Shown here one piece after another: positions 18,805 to 27,935 of a stretch of 64,000 nt of DNA. This stretch comes from Flavobacterium sp. (GTDB lineage Bacteria > Bacteroidota > Bacteroidia > Flavobacteriales > Flavobacteriaceae): the NCBI GenBank assembly GCA_014379405.1, contig JACMLU010000006.1, positions 1 through 64,000 on the forward strand, given 5' to 3'. A program made the position numbers and the translations under genes. The notes below the pieces were generated by a model. It was not told where the DNA came from. It worked only from the letters and a program-made list of their open reading frames with translations, and did not search any database. Within the stretch, counting starts at the first letter, position 1; each line of letters starts with the position of its first letter.

Positions 18805-20088
18805 TTAAAATTGTTCCTCTTTTTTTCTGACAGCCAAAAGTGCCAAAACTGAAATTAAAGCAGCAACTGACAAATACAAACCAACAGAACCAATTCCATA
18901 ATTTTTGGCCAACCAAATAGCAATTAGTGGTGCAAAAGAAGCACCTAAAATTCCCGCTAAATTAAAGGTCAACGATGCTCCAGAATAGCGAACTTCGGTT
19001 GGAAACAACTCAGATAAAAAGGTTCCTACGGGACCATAAGTCAGCCCCATTAATCCCATCCCGATACAAACAAAAGTGGTTATCATTGGAGTGCTTCCCG
19101 ATTCCATAAAGAAAGAAAAACTAAAACCAAAAAGTGCAATCAAGGTTGAAATCAAAACCAAGATTCTTTTTCGACCAAATTTATCCGCCAATACAGCCGA
19201 AATAGGAATTCCAGCCATAAAAAACAAGATTGAAAACAATTGAATGATTAAAAAATCACGTCTTGAAAATCCTAAATCACTAGTCGCCCAACTCAAACTA
19301 AATACAGTCATTAAATAGAAAGTCACAAAAGTCGCTACCGCAGCCAAAGTTCCAAAAATTAATTCCCATCTATAGGATTTCAAAATCGTCATCAACGGAA
19401 TCTCAACTTGTTTTTTAGTTTCTATAGCATTCGCGAAAGAAGGCGTTTCGGTAATTTTTAATCGAATGTAAAACCCAACCACTACCAATAACGAACTAGC
19501 GACGAACGGTATCCTCCAACCATAATCAAAAAATTGTTCTTCGGTCAATAAATCGCTCAACAAAAGGAAAGTTCCACCCGAAAGCAACAATCCAATTGGC
19601 GCACCCAATTGCGGAAACATACCATACCAAGCTCGTTTTCCTGGAGGTGCATTTTCGATGGCCAGTAAAACGGCACCACCCCATTCGCCACCCAAACCTA
19701 GACCTTGACCAAAACGACAAACCATCAATAATAAAGGCGCAACGATTCCGATACTTTGATAAGTAGGCAACAATCCAATACAAACCGTGGAAATTCCCAT
19801 CGTCAATAAAGCGGCAACTAATGTAGCTTTTCGACCAATTTTATCTCCAAAATGTCCAAAAACAGCAGAACCAATAGGTCTGGCAAAAAAGGCTATCGAA
19901 AAAGTAGCCAATGATTCAATGGTTGATGTCGTAGAATCTGAACCCGGGAAAAATAATTGTGGAAAAACTAAAACGGCTGCATTGGCATAAATATAGAAAT
20001 CGAAAAACTCAATGGTAGTACCTATTAAACTGCCAAAAAGTACGTGTGACAGTGAATTTACTTTAGCGGGAATGGAATTGTTCTTCAT
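18805..20088 (-). CDS. MFS transporter, metabolite:H+ symporter (MHS) family
   Basis: A 427-residue inner-membrane protein with about 12 hydrophobic segments. MHS signatures are visible: IGTTIEFFDFYIYANAAVLVFPQLFFP in the first helix, FGHFGDKIGRK in the loop after helix 2, RFGQGLGLGGEWGGAVLLAIE in helix 4 and DKFGRKRILV in the second half. Family members import shikimate, proline/betaine, citrate or alpha-ketoglutarate; the substrate cannot be decided. Its stop is 3 bases from the stop of the convergent T9SS gene. Confidence 0.88.
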   Translation of the reverse strand: MKNNSIPAKVNSLSHVLFGSLIGTTIEFFDFYIYANAAVLVFPQLFFPGSDSTTSTIESLATFSIAFFARPIGSAVFGHFGDKIGRKATLVAALLTMGISTVCIGLLPTYQSIGIVAPLLLMVCRFGQGLGLGGEWGGAVLLAIENAPPGKRAWYGMFPQLGAPIGLLLSGGTFLLLSDLLTEEQFFDYGWRIPFVASSLLVVVGFYIRLKITETPSFANAIETKKQVEIPLMTILKSYRWELIFGTLAAVATFVTFYLMTVFSLSWATSDLGFSRRDFLIIQLFSILFFMAGIPISAVLADKFGRKRILVLISTLIALFGFSFSFFMESGSTPMITTFVCIGMGLMGLTYGPVGTFLSELFPTEVRYSGASLTFNLAGILGASFAPLIAIWLAKNYGIGSVGLYLSVAALISVLALLAVRKKEEQF

Positions 20089-20188
20089 AATGGTTTATAT
20101 ACTTTTTCTATAAATTGGTGTTAATTTTCGAAAACAACAAAGATTCAATTCCAATATTTTGGTAATTTAGCATCAAATAAACTTAACT

Positions 20189-21781
20189 ATGCCAACCGAC
20201 TGTATAAGCTACCAAAACTCTGGATATTTTTCTCCATTAATGAATGATTATTTAGACCAGAAAGAGCCCACACAGTCATTCTACAATCGGTTTCCCAATC
20301 TTGAAAATTTCGAAGCACAAATAAAGGAAAAGAAAACCAACTATGCCAATGAAAATCGAGCTGTTTTAGTTTCGGTTTTGCAAAAGCAATATTCTAAAAT
20401 CTCCCTTTCTGGTTTGACTCAACTAAATATTGAGGCTTTGTCAAGTTCAGAAACCTTTACGATTACTACAGGACATCAGCTTAATTTATTTTCTGGCCCT
20501 TTGTATTTCTTGTATAAAATCATTTCGACTATCAATCTAACCAAAGATTTAAAAGCAAAGTATCCATCACAAAACTTTGTTCCTATTTATTGGATGGCGA
20601 CCGAAGATCATGATTTTGACGAAATAAATTATTTTAATTTCAAAGGTCGAAAATTTCGCTGGAACAAAGAAAGTACTGGTCCCGTTGGAAGATTATCTAC
20701 CGAAGGTTTGGAAGATTTTCTTGAAGTTTACGCTCTCGAATTGGGTGCCGGCAAAAATGCTGAAACTATCAAAAACCTTTTTCAAGAATCTTATCTAAAA
20801 CATTCCAACTTGGCCGATGCTACTCGTTTTCTGGCCAACGCACTTTTTGGCGAATACGGATTGGTTATTCTGGATGCCGATGACCAAGATTTAAAACGAA
20901 CTTTTATACCTTTCATAAAGGAAGAACTAACACTGCAAACTTCCCACAAAAAAGTTCTTGAAACCATCGAGAAACTAAAAGGTTATACTATTCAAGTCAA
21001 TCCTCGTGAAATCAATTTATTTTATATGGAAGATAATTTACGGGAACGTATTATTTTCGAAAATGGAAAATACACGGTAAACAATACCAAAATTGAATTT
21101 TCAAAAAGCGAAATTCTCGAATTATTAGAAAATCATCCCGAAAAATTCAGTCCCAATGTGATTATGCGTCCATTGTATCAGGAAGTGATTCTACCTAATT
21201 TATGCTACATTGGCGGAGGTGGAGAAATTGCGTATTGGTTGGAACTAAAATCTTTTTTCGATACAGTAAACGTTACTTTTCCAATACTTTTACTTCGAAA
21301 TTCAGCCTTGTTGGCAACCGAAAAACAAGCCAAAAAAGCTGATAAACTAGGATTGACTTTAAGCGATTTATTTTCGAAACAACCCGATTTGGTTAATGAA
21401 AGAACAAAATTATTGGATGATTTTTCAATTGACTTATCCATCCAAAAAGATTTTTTAAAAAACCAGTTTCATTATCTCCACAGTTTGGCACAAAAAACCG
21501 ATAAATCATTTCTTGGAGCAGTAAAAGCACAAGAAGTCAAACAAATAAAAGGCTTGGAAAACTTGGAAAAACGATTACTGAAAGCCCAAAAAAAGAAACA
21601 CTCCGATGAATTGGAGAGAATCACCGATTTGCAAAACGAATTGTTTCCCAACAAAAGTTTACAGGAACGCCAAACCAATTTTTCTGAATTTTATTTAGAA
21701 AATGGAGAAAAACTGATTAAAAAATTAATTCAGGAACTCAAACCTTTGCAAAACAATTTCAACATTCTTATACTTTCATAA
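20189..21781 (+). CDS. bshC: Putative cysteine ligase BshC, bacillithiol biosynthesis
   Basis: A 530-residue cytosolic enzyme that adds cysteine to glucosaminyl malate, the last step in bacillithiol formation. Conserved stretches include ITTGHQLNLFSGPLYFLYK, VPIYWMATEDHDFDEI, GLVILDADD, IMRPLYQEVILPNLCYIGGGGEIAYW, and a C-terminal coiled coil (about 440-500, rich in Lys and Glu). The length is normal for BshC. It stands alone here; bshA and bshB are not in the window. It is divergent from the MHS transporter. Confidence 0.93.
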   Translation: MPTDCISYQNSGYFSPLMNDYLDQKEPTQSFYNRFPNLENFEAQIKEKKTNYANENRAVLVSVLQKQYSKISLSGLTQLNIEALSSSETFTITTGHQLNLFSGPLYFLYKIISTINLTKDLKAKYPSQNFVPIYWMATEDHDFDEINYFNFKGRKFRWNKESTGPVGRLSTEGLEDFLEVYALELGAGKNAETIKNLFQESYLKHSNLADATRFLANALFGEYGLVILDADDQDLKRTFIPFIKEELTLQTSHKKVLETIEKLKGYTIQVNPREINLFYMEDNLRERIIFENGKYTVNNTKIEFSKSEILELLENHPEKFSPNVIMRPLYQEVILPNLCYIGGGGEIAYWLELKSFFDTVNVTFPILLLRNSALLATEKQAKKADKLGLTLSDLFSKQPDLVNERTKLLDDFSIDLSIQKDFLKNQFHYLHSLAQKTDKSFLGAVKAQEVKQIKGLENLEKRLLKAQKKKHSDELERITDLQNELFPNKSLQERQTNFSEFYLENGEKLIKKLIQELKPLQNNFNILILS

Positions 21782-21882
21782 AGAAAGAATATCATATAAT
21801 CACCAATAAATTGATGATTCGATAAAATCTATTCATAAAAAAGTTCTATTTTTGCACCAAATTTAAAAAATCCAAAAACAAA

Positions 21883-22302
21883 ATGGCTACAAATAGAACT
21901 TTTACAATGATTAAACCGGATGCAGTTGCTAACGGACACATCGGAAATATATTGGCAATGATTACCAATGGTGGTTTCAAAATCGTTTCATTGAAATTAA
22001 CACAATTAACAGTTGCTGATGCTCAAGCATTTTATGCCGTTCACGCTGCAAGACCTTTCTACGGAGAATTGGTAGAATTTATGTCAAGAGGTCCAATTGT
22101 TGCTGCTATCTTGGAAAAAGAAAATGCTGTTGAAGATTTCAGAACTTTGATTGGTGCTACAAACCCAGCCGAAGCTGCCGAAGGAACTATCCGTAAAGCA
22201 TACGCAACTTCAATTGGAGAAAATGCAGTTCACGGTTCTGACAGTGATGAAAATGCAGCTATCGAAGGTGCTTTCCACTTTGCTGGAAGAGAGCAGTTCT
22301 AG
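21883..22302 (+). CDS. ndk: Nucleoside diphosphate kinase
   Basis: A 139-residue enzyme that balances NTP pools by transferring phosphate from ATP to NDPs through a phosphohistidine. It begins with [17 protein letters not shown] and has the active-site stretch [12 protein letters not shown] with the catalytic His. Length and motifs are normal. Followed by a terminator at 22342. Confidence 0.96.
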   Translation: MATNRTFTMIKPDAVANGHIGNILAMITNGGFKIVSLKLTQLTVADAQAFYAVHAARPFYGELVEFMSRGPIVAAILEKENAVEDFRTLIGATNPAEAAEGTIRKAYATSIGENAVHGSDSDENAAIEGAFHFAGREQF

Positions 22303-22428
22303 TATTCAGTGTTCAGTCGCAGTTGACAGTCACAGATAAATAAAAAATCCAGTCCCGATTTTGAAGAGACTGGATTTTTTATTTACTGTCACAACTGAAA
22401 ACTGAACATTGCGACTGAATACTGAAAT
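22303..22428. repeat. Inverted CAGTCGCAGTT repeats flanking a strong terminator
   Basis: The centre is a terminator hairpin, AAAAAATCCAGTC (22342-22354) with GACTGGATTTTTT (22368-22380), able to work in both directions between ndk and the convergent dciA-like gene. On its left lie TTCAGTCGCAGTTGACAG units and on its right their approximate inverse (AACTGAAAACTGAACATTGC, GACTGAATACTGAA), so the whole interval is a nested palindrome. Confidence 0.75.
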
Positions 22429-22725
22429 TTATCTCAAAACCACGTCCTTCACAACATCACGTCGCAATTCTTCGTTAATCATTGCCACAATTTTTGATTT
22501 TCCGTGGCTCAATTCTTCACGCAAAACAGCCGAAGAAAGTTCCACATACAAAGTGCTGCCTTTCAAAACTACATTTTTTGTATAATGGTTGACACCGTTA
22601 CCCATCAAATTTTTCCAGGCTTCTCTCACGTCAATTTGATCCATCCCGGGCTGCAACTTGTTGACTTGGATAATTTGTTTCAAAACATCCCCAACCGTAC
22701 TTTGATTACTTAGTCTTTTTGCCAT
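22429..22725 (-). CDS. DUF721 protein, DciA-like
   Basis: A 98-residue protein of the DUF721 family (MAKRLSNQSTVGDVLKQIIQ, VREAWKNLMGNGVNHYTKNV, LYVELSSAVLREELSHGKSKIV). DciA-type DUF721 proteins help load the replicative helicase DnaB; in Bacteroidota they are short, K-homology-fold only, as here. The start overlaps the end of the upstream lipoprotein gene by 20 bases, suggesting translational coupling. Confidence 0.8.
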   Translation of the reverse strand: MAKRLSNQSTVGDVLKQIIQVNKLQPGMDQIDVREAWKNLMGNGVNHYTKNVVLKGSTLYVELSSAVLREELSHGKSKIVAMINEELRRDVVKDVVLR

Positions 22726-23149
22726 CGTCTAAAATTTTTAGTGGTTCTGCTTTTTTATAATGGTATTCTTTTTTCTCGGTATTTTCAAAAACCAATTCTT
22801 TGTCCGAAATACTAATCAATTCCTCACTCCATTTGGCATAAGGCGTGGTATAATCAAAAAAAACTTTATCCTCTTTGAATCGAACTTTTAACTCTTCCTG
22901 CGAATCATTTACCATAAAAGTTCCATCCAATTGCGGCATCACTTTCTTCCTTAACCCAATGTAATCTTTGCCAATCTGGAAATAATCATAACTTTCATTA
23001 ATGCCATATTCCTTGTCTTTTCCTTGTTCAAAAACCACTTTTTCAATTTCCCAATAACCGTTAATTTTGGCTATATCTTCGGGATTTATCTTTTGCTGAC
23101 AAGAAACAAAAAGAAACGACAAGAATAGAATTTTAAAAGTGTTTTTCAT
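22706..23149 (-). CDS. Small lipoprotein, lipocalin-like
   Basis: A 147-residue protein with a lipoprotein signal (MKNTFKILFLSFLFVSCQQK; lipobox FVSC, C17). After INGYWEIEKVVFEQGKDKEY the rest alternates beta-strand-like segments, as in lipocalin-like domains of Bacteroidota. Function unknown. It overlaps the dciA-like gene downstream and shares its transcript. Confidence 0.7.
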   Translation of the reverse strand: MKNTFKILFLSFLFVSCQQKINPEDIAKINGYWEIEKVVFEQGKDKEYGINESYDYFQIGKDYIGLRKKVMPQLDGTFMVNDSQEELKVRFKEDKVFFDYTTPYAKWSEELISISDKELVFENTEKKEYHYKKAEPLKILDDGKKTK

Positions 23150-23166
23150 AAATGATATGTTTTATT

Positions 23167-23242
23167 AGAAGCCAATCCTGCTGTCCACTGTATCTTTTGT
23201 GGCGAACCCCGCCACAAAAGTATGCCGTTCCCATCAGGGCTA
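23167..23242 (-). repeat. Dispersed structured repeat, copy 2
   Basis: Read on the minus strand it begins TAGCCCTGATGGGAACGGC and ends GGACAGCAGGATTGGCTTC. The middle is a strong hairpin (CTTTTGTGGC with GCCACAAAAG, loop GGGGTTC). Same family as 841-924 and 25711-25819. It lies just upstream of the minus-strand lipoprotein gene. Confidence 0.7.
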
Positions 23243-23379
23243 AAAATTCAGGGATAAAATGGCATTTATTTTGCTCGACAAAGTTAAACTTATTAAATTC
23301 AAAGAATACAAAAATAAAAAAAACTCGTTAAACTATTTTCTATATTTTTGGTCTAAACTTCAAACTAAACCTTTAAGTT

Positions 23380-24456
23380 ATGTCAAAAATAATCTGTAGT
23401 TTACTGACCCTTTTATTGTTGACTAGTTGCAGTTCTGACTCGACAAATCCAACTCCAACACCTACTCCATCAGAAAGCATATACTTCCCTCCGCTAACAG
23501 GCGATGTTTGGGAAACAAAATCCATAGCCAATTTAGGATGGAAACAAACTGCTGTTCAACCATTACTTGATTATTTAGAACTCAAACATTCTAAAGGATT
23601 TATCATACTCGTAAATGGTAGAATTGTAATGGAAAATTATTTCAACGGTCATACTGCCACAACACCTTGGTATTGGGCAAGTGCTGGAAAAACCTTGACT
23701 GCAACAATGACTGGAATTGCTCAACAGGAGGGCTTGATAAATATCAATAACAAAGTGTCTGATTATATCGGCACGGGCTGGACGAGTATGCCATTGGCCA
23801 AAGAAAACTTGATTACCAACAAACATTTACTCTCCATGACTTCCGGTATCGAAGATATTGTCAACGGAGATGATGTGACTCCAGCAAAACTCACCTACAA
23901 AGCCGACGCAGGAACAAGATGGGCCTATCACAACGTGTATGTAAAATTGCAAGATGTTATTGCACAAGCAAGCGGACAATCTTGGACTAACTATTTCAAT
24001 GCAAAATTAAGAGATAAAATAGGAATGACGGGAGCTTGGATACAAGATGGCAACAATAGCGTGTATTGGAGCACAACCAGAAGTATGGCACGTTTTGGCT
24101 TGCTGATGCTCAACAAAGGGAAATGGGAAAACACAACTATTCTTAATGAAGCTTATTTTAATGAAGCTACGAATACTTCACAAAACATTAATTTAGGTTA
24201 CGGTTATTTATGGTGGTTGAACGGAAAATCGAGTTATCATTTACCTCAATCCCAACTTCAATTATCAGGAAGTATTATTCCTTCAGGACCAAATGATATG
24301 TTTATGGCACTGGGTAAAAATGACCAAAAAATCTATGTGATTCCAAGTAAAAAAATGGTTGTCATCCGAATGGGAGATGCAGCCGATAGTGTAAATCTTG
24401 CTTTATCCGATTTCGACGATGTATTGTGGCAAAAAATTAATGCTTTGTACCAATAA
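23380..24456 (+). CDS. Serine hydrolase, class C beta-lactamase/penicillin-binding fold, lipoprotein
   Basis: A 358-residue lipoprotein (lipobox LTSC, C17) followed by a Thr-Pro linker (NPTPTPTPSE). The fold is that of class C beta-lactamase-like hydrolases: S101-AG-K104 is the nucleophile motif and Y183-H-N185 the second motif. It probably sits in the outer membrane and hydrolyses an ester, peptide or D-amino acid bond; the substrate is unknown and true beta-lactamase activity is not implied. It stands alone between convergent and divergent minus-strand genes. Confidence 0.85.
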   Translation: MSKIICSLLTLLLLTSCSSDSTNPTPTPTPSESIYFPPLTGDVWETKSIANLGWKQTAVQPLLDYLELKHSKGFIILVNGRIVMENYFNGHTATTPWYWASAGKTLTATMTGIAQQEGLININNKVSDYIGTGWTSMPLAKENLITNKHLLSMTSGIEDIVNGDDVTPAKLTYKADAGTRWAYHNVYVKLQDVIAQASGQSWTNYFNAKLRDKIGMTGAWIQDGNNSVYWSTTRSMARFGLLMLNKGKWENTTILNEAYFNEATNTSQNINLGYGYLWWLNGKSSYHLPQSQLQLSGSIIPSGPNDMFMALGKNDQKIYVIPSKKMVVIRMGDAADSVNLALSDFDDVLWQKINALYQ

Positions 24457-24458
24457 AA

Positions 24459-24635
24459 CTATTTACTTTTCATTCTTTTAAAAAAACCAAGAATAAAGAA
24501 AACAGTACCTAAAAAGAGCGAACTATAATACATAGGTATATTCTTTTCTCTAACAACATTGGACAAAACAAAGCAAACAACACTCACTAAATAGAAATAA
24601 ATTGGAGAGATATTTTTGAAGGAAGAAAAATTCAT
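24459..24635 (-). CDS. 58-residue membrane protein
   Basis: Reading the minus strand from ATG at 24635 gives MNFSSFKNISPIYFYLVSVV through to FFKRMKSK and a stop at 24459. There are two hydrophobic segments (about 11-24 and 41-54) separated by a charged turn (NVVREKNIP), so both ends would face the same side of the membrane. It follows ftsY by 52 bases on the same strand. The composition is fully protein-like, with no internal repeats. Function unknown. Confidence 0.75.
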   Translation of the reverse strand: MNFSSFKNISPIYFYLVSVVCFVLSNVVREKNIPMYYSSLFLGTVFFILGFFKRMKSK

Positions 24636-24655
24636 TATGCTATTATTAAAGTAAT

Positions 24656-24684
24656 CTTTGTCTAAGTTTTGAACTTTGACAAAG
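24656..24684 (-). terminator. Hairpin after ftsY
   Basis: CTTTGTC (24656-24662) pairs with GACAAAG (24678-24684), and an inner AAGTT/AACTT extends the stem. There is no long T run after it on the minus strand, so read-through into the 58-residue membrane gene is likely. Confidence 0.45.
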
Positions 24685-24687
24685 ATT

Positions 24688-25668
24688 TTATTTAAAGAAA
24701 CTATCTACAAACTCATATTTATTAAAAACCTGCAAATCCTCGATTCCTTCTCCAACACCAATGTATTTCACTGGAATCTGGAATTGATCAGAAATGCCTA
24801 TAACAACACCACCTTTGGCAGTTCCATCGAGTTTTGTAACCGCAAGCGAAGTTACTTCGGTGGCTGCAGTAAATTGTTTGGCTTGTTCGAAAGCATTTTG
24901 ACCTGTTGAACCATCAATAACCAACATTACATCGTGTGGCGCATCGGCAACGACTTTTTGCATTACGCGCTTTACCTTGGTCAACTCGTTCATCAAATTG
25001 ATTTTGTTGTGCAAACGACCTGCAGTATCAATAATTACAATATCGGCATCTTGTGCCACAGCAGATTGCAAAGTATCAAAAGCCACGGAAGCGGGATCGC
25101 TTCCCATATTTTGCCTCACGATGGGAACACCAACTCTATCCGCCCAAATTTGCAATTGGTCGATGGCTGCTGCGCGAAAAGTATCGGCTGCACCAAGAAC
25201 TACTTTGTATCCAGCCTTTTTGAATTGGAATGCCAATTTTCCGATAGTCGTGGTTTTCCCCACTCCATTCACTCCCACAACCATCAAAACATAAGGTTTG
25301 GTGTTGATTGGTATTACAAATTCGGTGGCTTCGCCAGAATCGATTTCTGAAAGTAAGCCTGCGATTTCTTCTCGAAGGATTTGGTTGAGTTCTTCGGTTC
25401 CAAGAAATTTATCTTCGGCAACGCGTTTCTCTATTCGGGTAATAATTTTTAAAGTCGTGTTTACACCAACATCTGAAGAAACCAGAATTTCTTCTAAGTT
25501 GTCCAATACCTCATCATCTACTTTTGATTTTCCGGCAACCGCTTTGGTCAACTTGGAAAAGAAAGATGTTTTCGATTTCTCTAGACCTTTGTCTAAAGAT
25601 TGCTTCGCCTGATCGCTTATGCTCGGGTCTTTTTTTTCTGAAGAAAATATTTTTTTAAAAAAACTCAT
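24688..25668 (-). CDS. ftsY: Signal recognition particle receptor FtsY
   Basis: A 326-residue SRP GTPase that docks ribosome-nascent chain complexes at the inner membrane. It has a short charged A region, an N domain (about 20-110) and a G domain with GVNGVGKTTTIGKLA (P loop), DTFRAAAIDQL (I box), IDTAGR (G3) and TKLDGTAKGG (G4/G5). The start at 25668 (MSFFKKIFSSEKK) is the conserved one; an in-frame upstream start at 25731 lies inside a dispersed repeat and is rejected. It ends an apparent run of minus-strand genes that follows the DUF4295 cluster. Confidence 0.95.
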   Translation of the reverse strand: MSFFKKIFSSEKKDPSISDQAKQSLDKGLEKSKTSFFSKLTKAVAGKSKVDDEVLDNLEEILVSSDVGVNTTLKIITRIEKRVAEDKFLGTEELNQILREEIAGLLSEIDSGEATEFVIPINTKPYVLMVVGVNGVGKTTTIGKLAFQFKKAGYKVVLGAADTFRAAAIDQLQIWADRVGVPIVRQNMGSDPASVAFDTLQSAVAQDADIVIIDTAGRLHNKINLMNELTKVKRVMQKVVADAPHDVMLVIDGSTGQNAFEQAKQFTAATEVTSLAVTKLDGTAKGGVVIGISDQFQIPVKYIGVGEGIEDLQVFNKYEFVDSFFK

Positions 25669-25710
25669 CGGATTTTTGATTTCAGATTTTATTCGTTTTA
25701 TCAAGTAATC

Positions 25711-25819
25711 TAGCCCTGATGGAAGCGACATCTCCCGATTTAGAAAAACAAGGCTTTTTTTAAGCCGTAGTTTTTATTTATCGGGAATACAGCGTACAGC
25801 AGGAAACAGCTCCTGAAAA
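25711..25819 (+). repeat. Dispersed structured repeat, copy 3
   Basis: It begins TAGCCCTGATGGAAGCGACA and ends CAGCAGGAAACAGCTCCTGA. The middle folds as TCCCGAT with ATCGGGA, enclosing a second hairpin (AAGGCTT with AAGCC). It lies just upstream of ftsY on the opposite strand and touches the extended ftsY frame. Confidence 0.7.
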
Positions 25820-25846
25820 ATTTGATAGACAAATATATAAATAAAA

Positions 25847-25872
25847 AAGCTACTTCCGAATGAAAGTAGCTT
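25847..25872 (-). terminator. Terminator of the rpmB-rpmG-DUF4295 operon
   Basis: AAGCTACTT (25847-25855) pairs with AAGTAGCTT (25864-25872), and on the minus strand it is followed by TTTTTTATTTATA. It lies 20 bases downstream of the DUF4295 stop. Confidence 0.85.
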
Positions 25873-25893
25873 ATCTATATAATGCTATTTGGA

Positions 25894-26046
25894 TTATTTC
25901 TTTTTCAAGAATTCATCAACTGCTTCAGGAGCCATAATAGATTCTACGAATGTATATGCACCTGTTTTAGGAGATTTCACCATTTTGATGGCTTTTGATA
26001 ATCTCTTAGAAGATGTTTGTAACGATGCTACGGTTTTCTTTGCCAT
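25894..26046 (-). CDS. DUF4295 family protein, 50 residues
   Basis: The minus strand reads MAKKTVASLQTSSKRLSKAI, then KMVKSPKTGAYTFVESIMAP and EAVDEFLKKK, a complete DUF4295 protein. The family is small, basic, restricted to Bacteroidota and always found after rpmG, which suggests a ribosome-associated role; no function is established that I know of. It is the last gene of the rpmB-rpmG-DUF4295 operon. Confidence 0.9.
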   Translation of the reverse strand: MAKKTVASLQTSSKRLSKAIKMVKSPKTGAYTFVESIMAPEAVDEFLKKK

Positions 26047-26115
26047 GATTCAAATGTTTTTTATATTTTAATCAATCTCTAATGCAAGCATTTGAGATTT
26101 TATTAAAATCTCTAA

Positions 26116-26298
26116 TTATTTAATTTCTTTGTGAACAGTTACACGTTTCAAGATTGGATTAAATTTTTTAATCTCTAATCTGTCTGGAGTATTTTTTTTG
26201 TTCTTTGTTGTTATGTATCTTGAAGTTCCTGCAACACCTGATGTTTTGTGTTCAGTACATTCTAAAATTACCTGGATTCTATTACCTTTCTTTGCCAT
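26116..26298 (-). CDS. rpmG: 50S ribosomal protein L33
   Basis: A 60-residue protein ([40 protein letters not shown]) typical of L33. Only one cysteine (C14) is present, so this is the zinc-free (C-minus) type. It sits between rpmB and DUF4295. Confidence 0.95.
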   Translation of the reverse strand: MAKKGNRIQVILECTEHKTSGVAGTSRYITTKNKKNTPDRLEIKKFNPILKRVTVHKEIK

Positions 26299-26326
26299 CT
26301 TGCTATTGTTTTATTTTGGAAATAGA

Positions 26327-26563
26327 TTATTTAATAAATCCTTCTGACTGAGCTTTTTTCAAAACTGCAGCGATTCCATTTTTGTTAATTGTTTTTATAG
26401 TAGATGCTGCTACTCTTAGAGTAATCCATCTATCTTCTTCTGGAAGATAAAAACGCTTTTTAACTAAGTTTACTGAAAACTTTCTCTTAGTTTTATTCAT
26501 AGCGTGAGAAACGTTATTTCCTACCATCGCTCTTTTACCTGTAAGGTCACAAACTCTAGACAT
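26327..26563 (-). CDS. rpmB: 50S ribosomal protein L28
   Basis: A 78-residue basic protein ([40 protein letters not shown]), an L28 signature. It is the first gene of the three-gene ribosomal operon; its upstream region lies between it and the end of cinA. Confidence 0.95.
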   Translation of the reverse strand: MSRVCDLTGKRAMVGNNVSHAMNKTKRKFSVNLVKKRFYLPEEDRWITLRVAASTIKTINKNGIAAVLKKAQSEGFIK

Positions 26564-26634
26564 TATTCTTATTTTTATCGTTATTCAAAATCAGGGTGCA
26601 AAGAAAAGGAAAATAAACCTATTACGCAAAAAAA

Positions 26635-27888
26635 TTATGAGACATTTTTCAAAATTTCTTTTCGTAGCATTTCCATACTCTTGTTTACAGCCCTATCTAT
26701 CACTTTTTCACGGGGTTGACCAAAATTAAATTCTTCGACAATTACTTCATTTGGTGTTGCCAAAGCTATAAAAACAGACCCAATTTCAGCATTTGAGTCT
26801 CCTTTTGCTGGTCCGGCATTTCCAGTTGTGGCTATAGCGTAATCTGTTTTCATTATTTTTTTGATATTGACAGCCATTTGTTTCGCTACTTCGGCACTCA
26901 CTACAGAATGTTCTTTGATTAATTCTTCTGGAATTCCTAAAACAGAGATTTTGGTTTCCGTGGCATAAGATACCACACTGCCTTTAAAGTAATTAGACGC
27001 TCCAGAGACAGAAGTCAACAACTGCGCAATATTTCCTCCTGTACAACTTTCGGCAGTGGAAATGGTTTTCTTTTGCTGTGTCAAAAGTTTCCCAACAACC
27101 GTTTCAAGAGTTTCATCGTCATCAAAACCAACGATGATATCGCCAATTATTTTGGTCAAATAAATTACGTTTTCCTCGATGGTTTTCTCCAATAATTCTT
27201 TATCTAAACCTCTGGCAGAAAGTCGCAATCGCACTCTTCCCGGGGCAGGCAAATAGGCCAATTTTATGAATTCTGGTAAATTATTTTCCCATTCTTCAAT
27301 GCGTTCCGCGACCATACTTTCGCCTTGACCGTATGTCATAATGGTTTTATGAAGAATATAAGGGCGTTCGTATTCTCGAACTACTTTGGGAATAATTTCG
27401 TTTTCGACCAAATATTTCATCTCAAAAGGAACTCCCGGAAGCGAAATAAAGACCGTATTCTCTTTTTTCATCCACATTCCCGGCGCTGTACCCACTTCGT
27501 TGTGAAGTACAGTACATTTTGAAGGAACGAGAGCTTGATCTTTATTGATTTGGGTAATGGTTCTTTTATAAAATCCTTCGATTAGTTTGGTAACGTGAGC
27601 TAAAACAGTTTCATCAACAATCAATTCATCGTCGAAATAATCGCAAAAAGTTTTCTTGGTCACATCGTCTTTTGTTGGCCCAAGCCCACCTGTAACTATC
27701 ACTAAATCTACTTTGTTTTGAAATTTCTGAAAAGTATTCAAAATATGCTGCTTATCATCACTGATGGAAGCCATTTCATACACTTCAACACCTATTCTAT
27801 CTAATGATTTGGCAATAAAACCAGAGTTAGTGTCAACAATTTGTCCAATGAGAATTTCATCGCCTATAGTAACTATGGCTGCTTTCAT
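26635..27888 (-). CDS. cinA: CinA family protein (nicotinamide-nucleotide amidohydrolase/MoaB-like fusion)
   Basis: A 417-residue protein. The N-terminal half ([33 protein letters not shown]) is the MoaB/MogA-like domain, which acts as ADP-ribose pyrophosphatase in characterised CinA. The C-terminal half ([35 protein letters not shown]) is the NMN amidohydrolase domain with its Ser nucleophile region. It takes part in pyridine nucleotide salvage. Length is normal. Confidence 0.93.
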   Translation of the reverse strand: MKAAIVTIGDEILIGQIVDTNSGFIAKSLDRIGVEVYEMASISDDKQHILNTFQKFQNKVDLVIVTGGLGPTKDDVTKKTFCDYFDDELIVDETVLAHVTKLIEGFYKRTITQINKDQALVPSKCTVLHNEVGTAPGMWMKKENTVFISLPGVPFEMKYLVENEIIPKVVREYERPYILHKTIMTYGQGESMVAERIEEWENNLPEFIKLAYLPAPGRVRLRLSARGLDKELLEKTIEENVIYLTKIIGDIIVGFDDDETLETVVGKLLTQQKKTISTAESCTGGNIAQLLTSVSGASNYFKGSVVSYATETKISVLGIPEELIKEHSVVSAEVAKQMAVNIKKIMKTDYAIATTGNAGPAKGDSNAEIGSVFIALATPNEVIVEEFNFGQPREKVIDRAVNKSMEMLRKEILKNVS

Positions 27889-27923
27889 TTTTAGATTTTA
27901 GATTGTAGAATTTAGATTTTAAA
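27889..27923. repeat. TTTAGATT low-complexity repeat
   Basis: TTTAGATTTTAGATTGTAGA then ATTTAGATTTTAAA fills the gap between the HPt stop side and the cinA start. TTTAGATT-type tandem units are a second class of degenerate intergenic repeat in this window, different from the CAGTCGCAG family. Confidence 0.5.
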
Positions 27924-27935
27924 TAGAAGAATTAC

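Noticed and set aside
23380..24456. A true beta-lactamase conferring antibiotic resistance
   Set aside because: The SxxK and YxN motifs define a broad hydrolase superfamily; nothing in the context or in the sequence points to beta-lactam hydrolysis.
25669..25731. N-terminal extension of ftsY to 25731
   Set aside because: The extra 21 codons read into the dispersed structured repeat (copy 3) and do not resemble FtsY.
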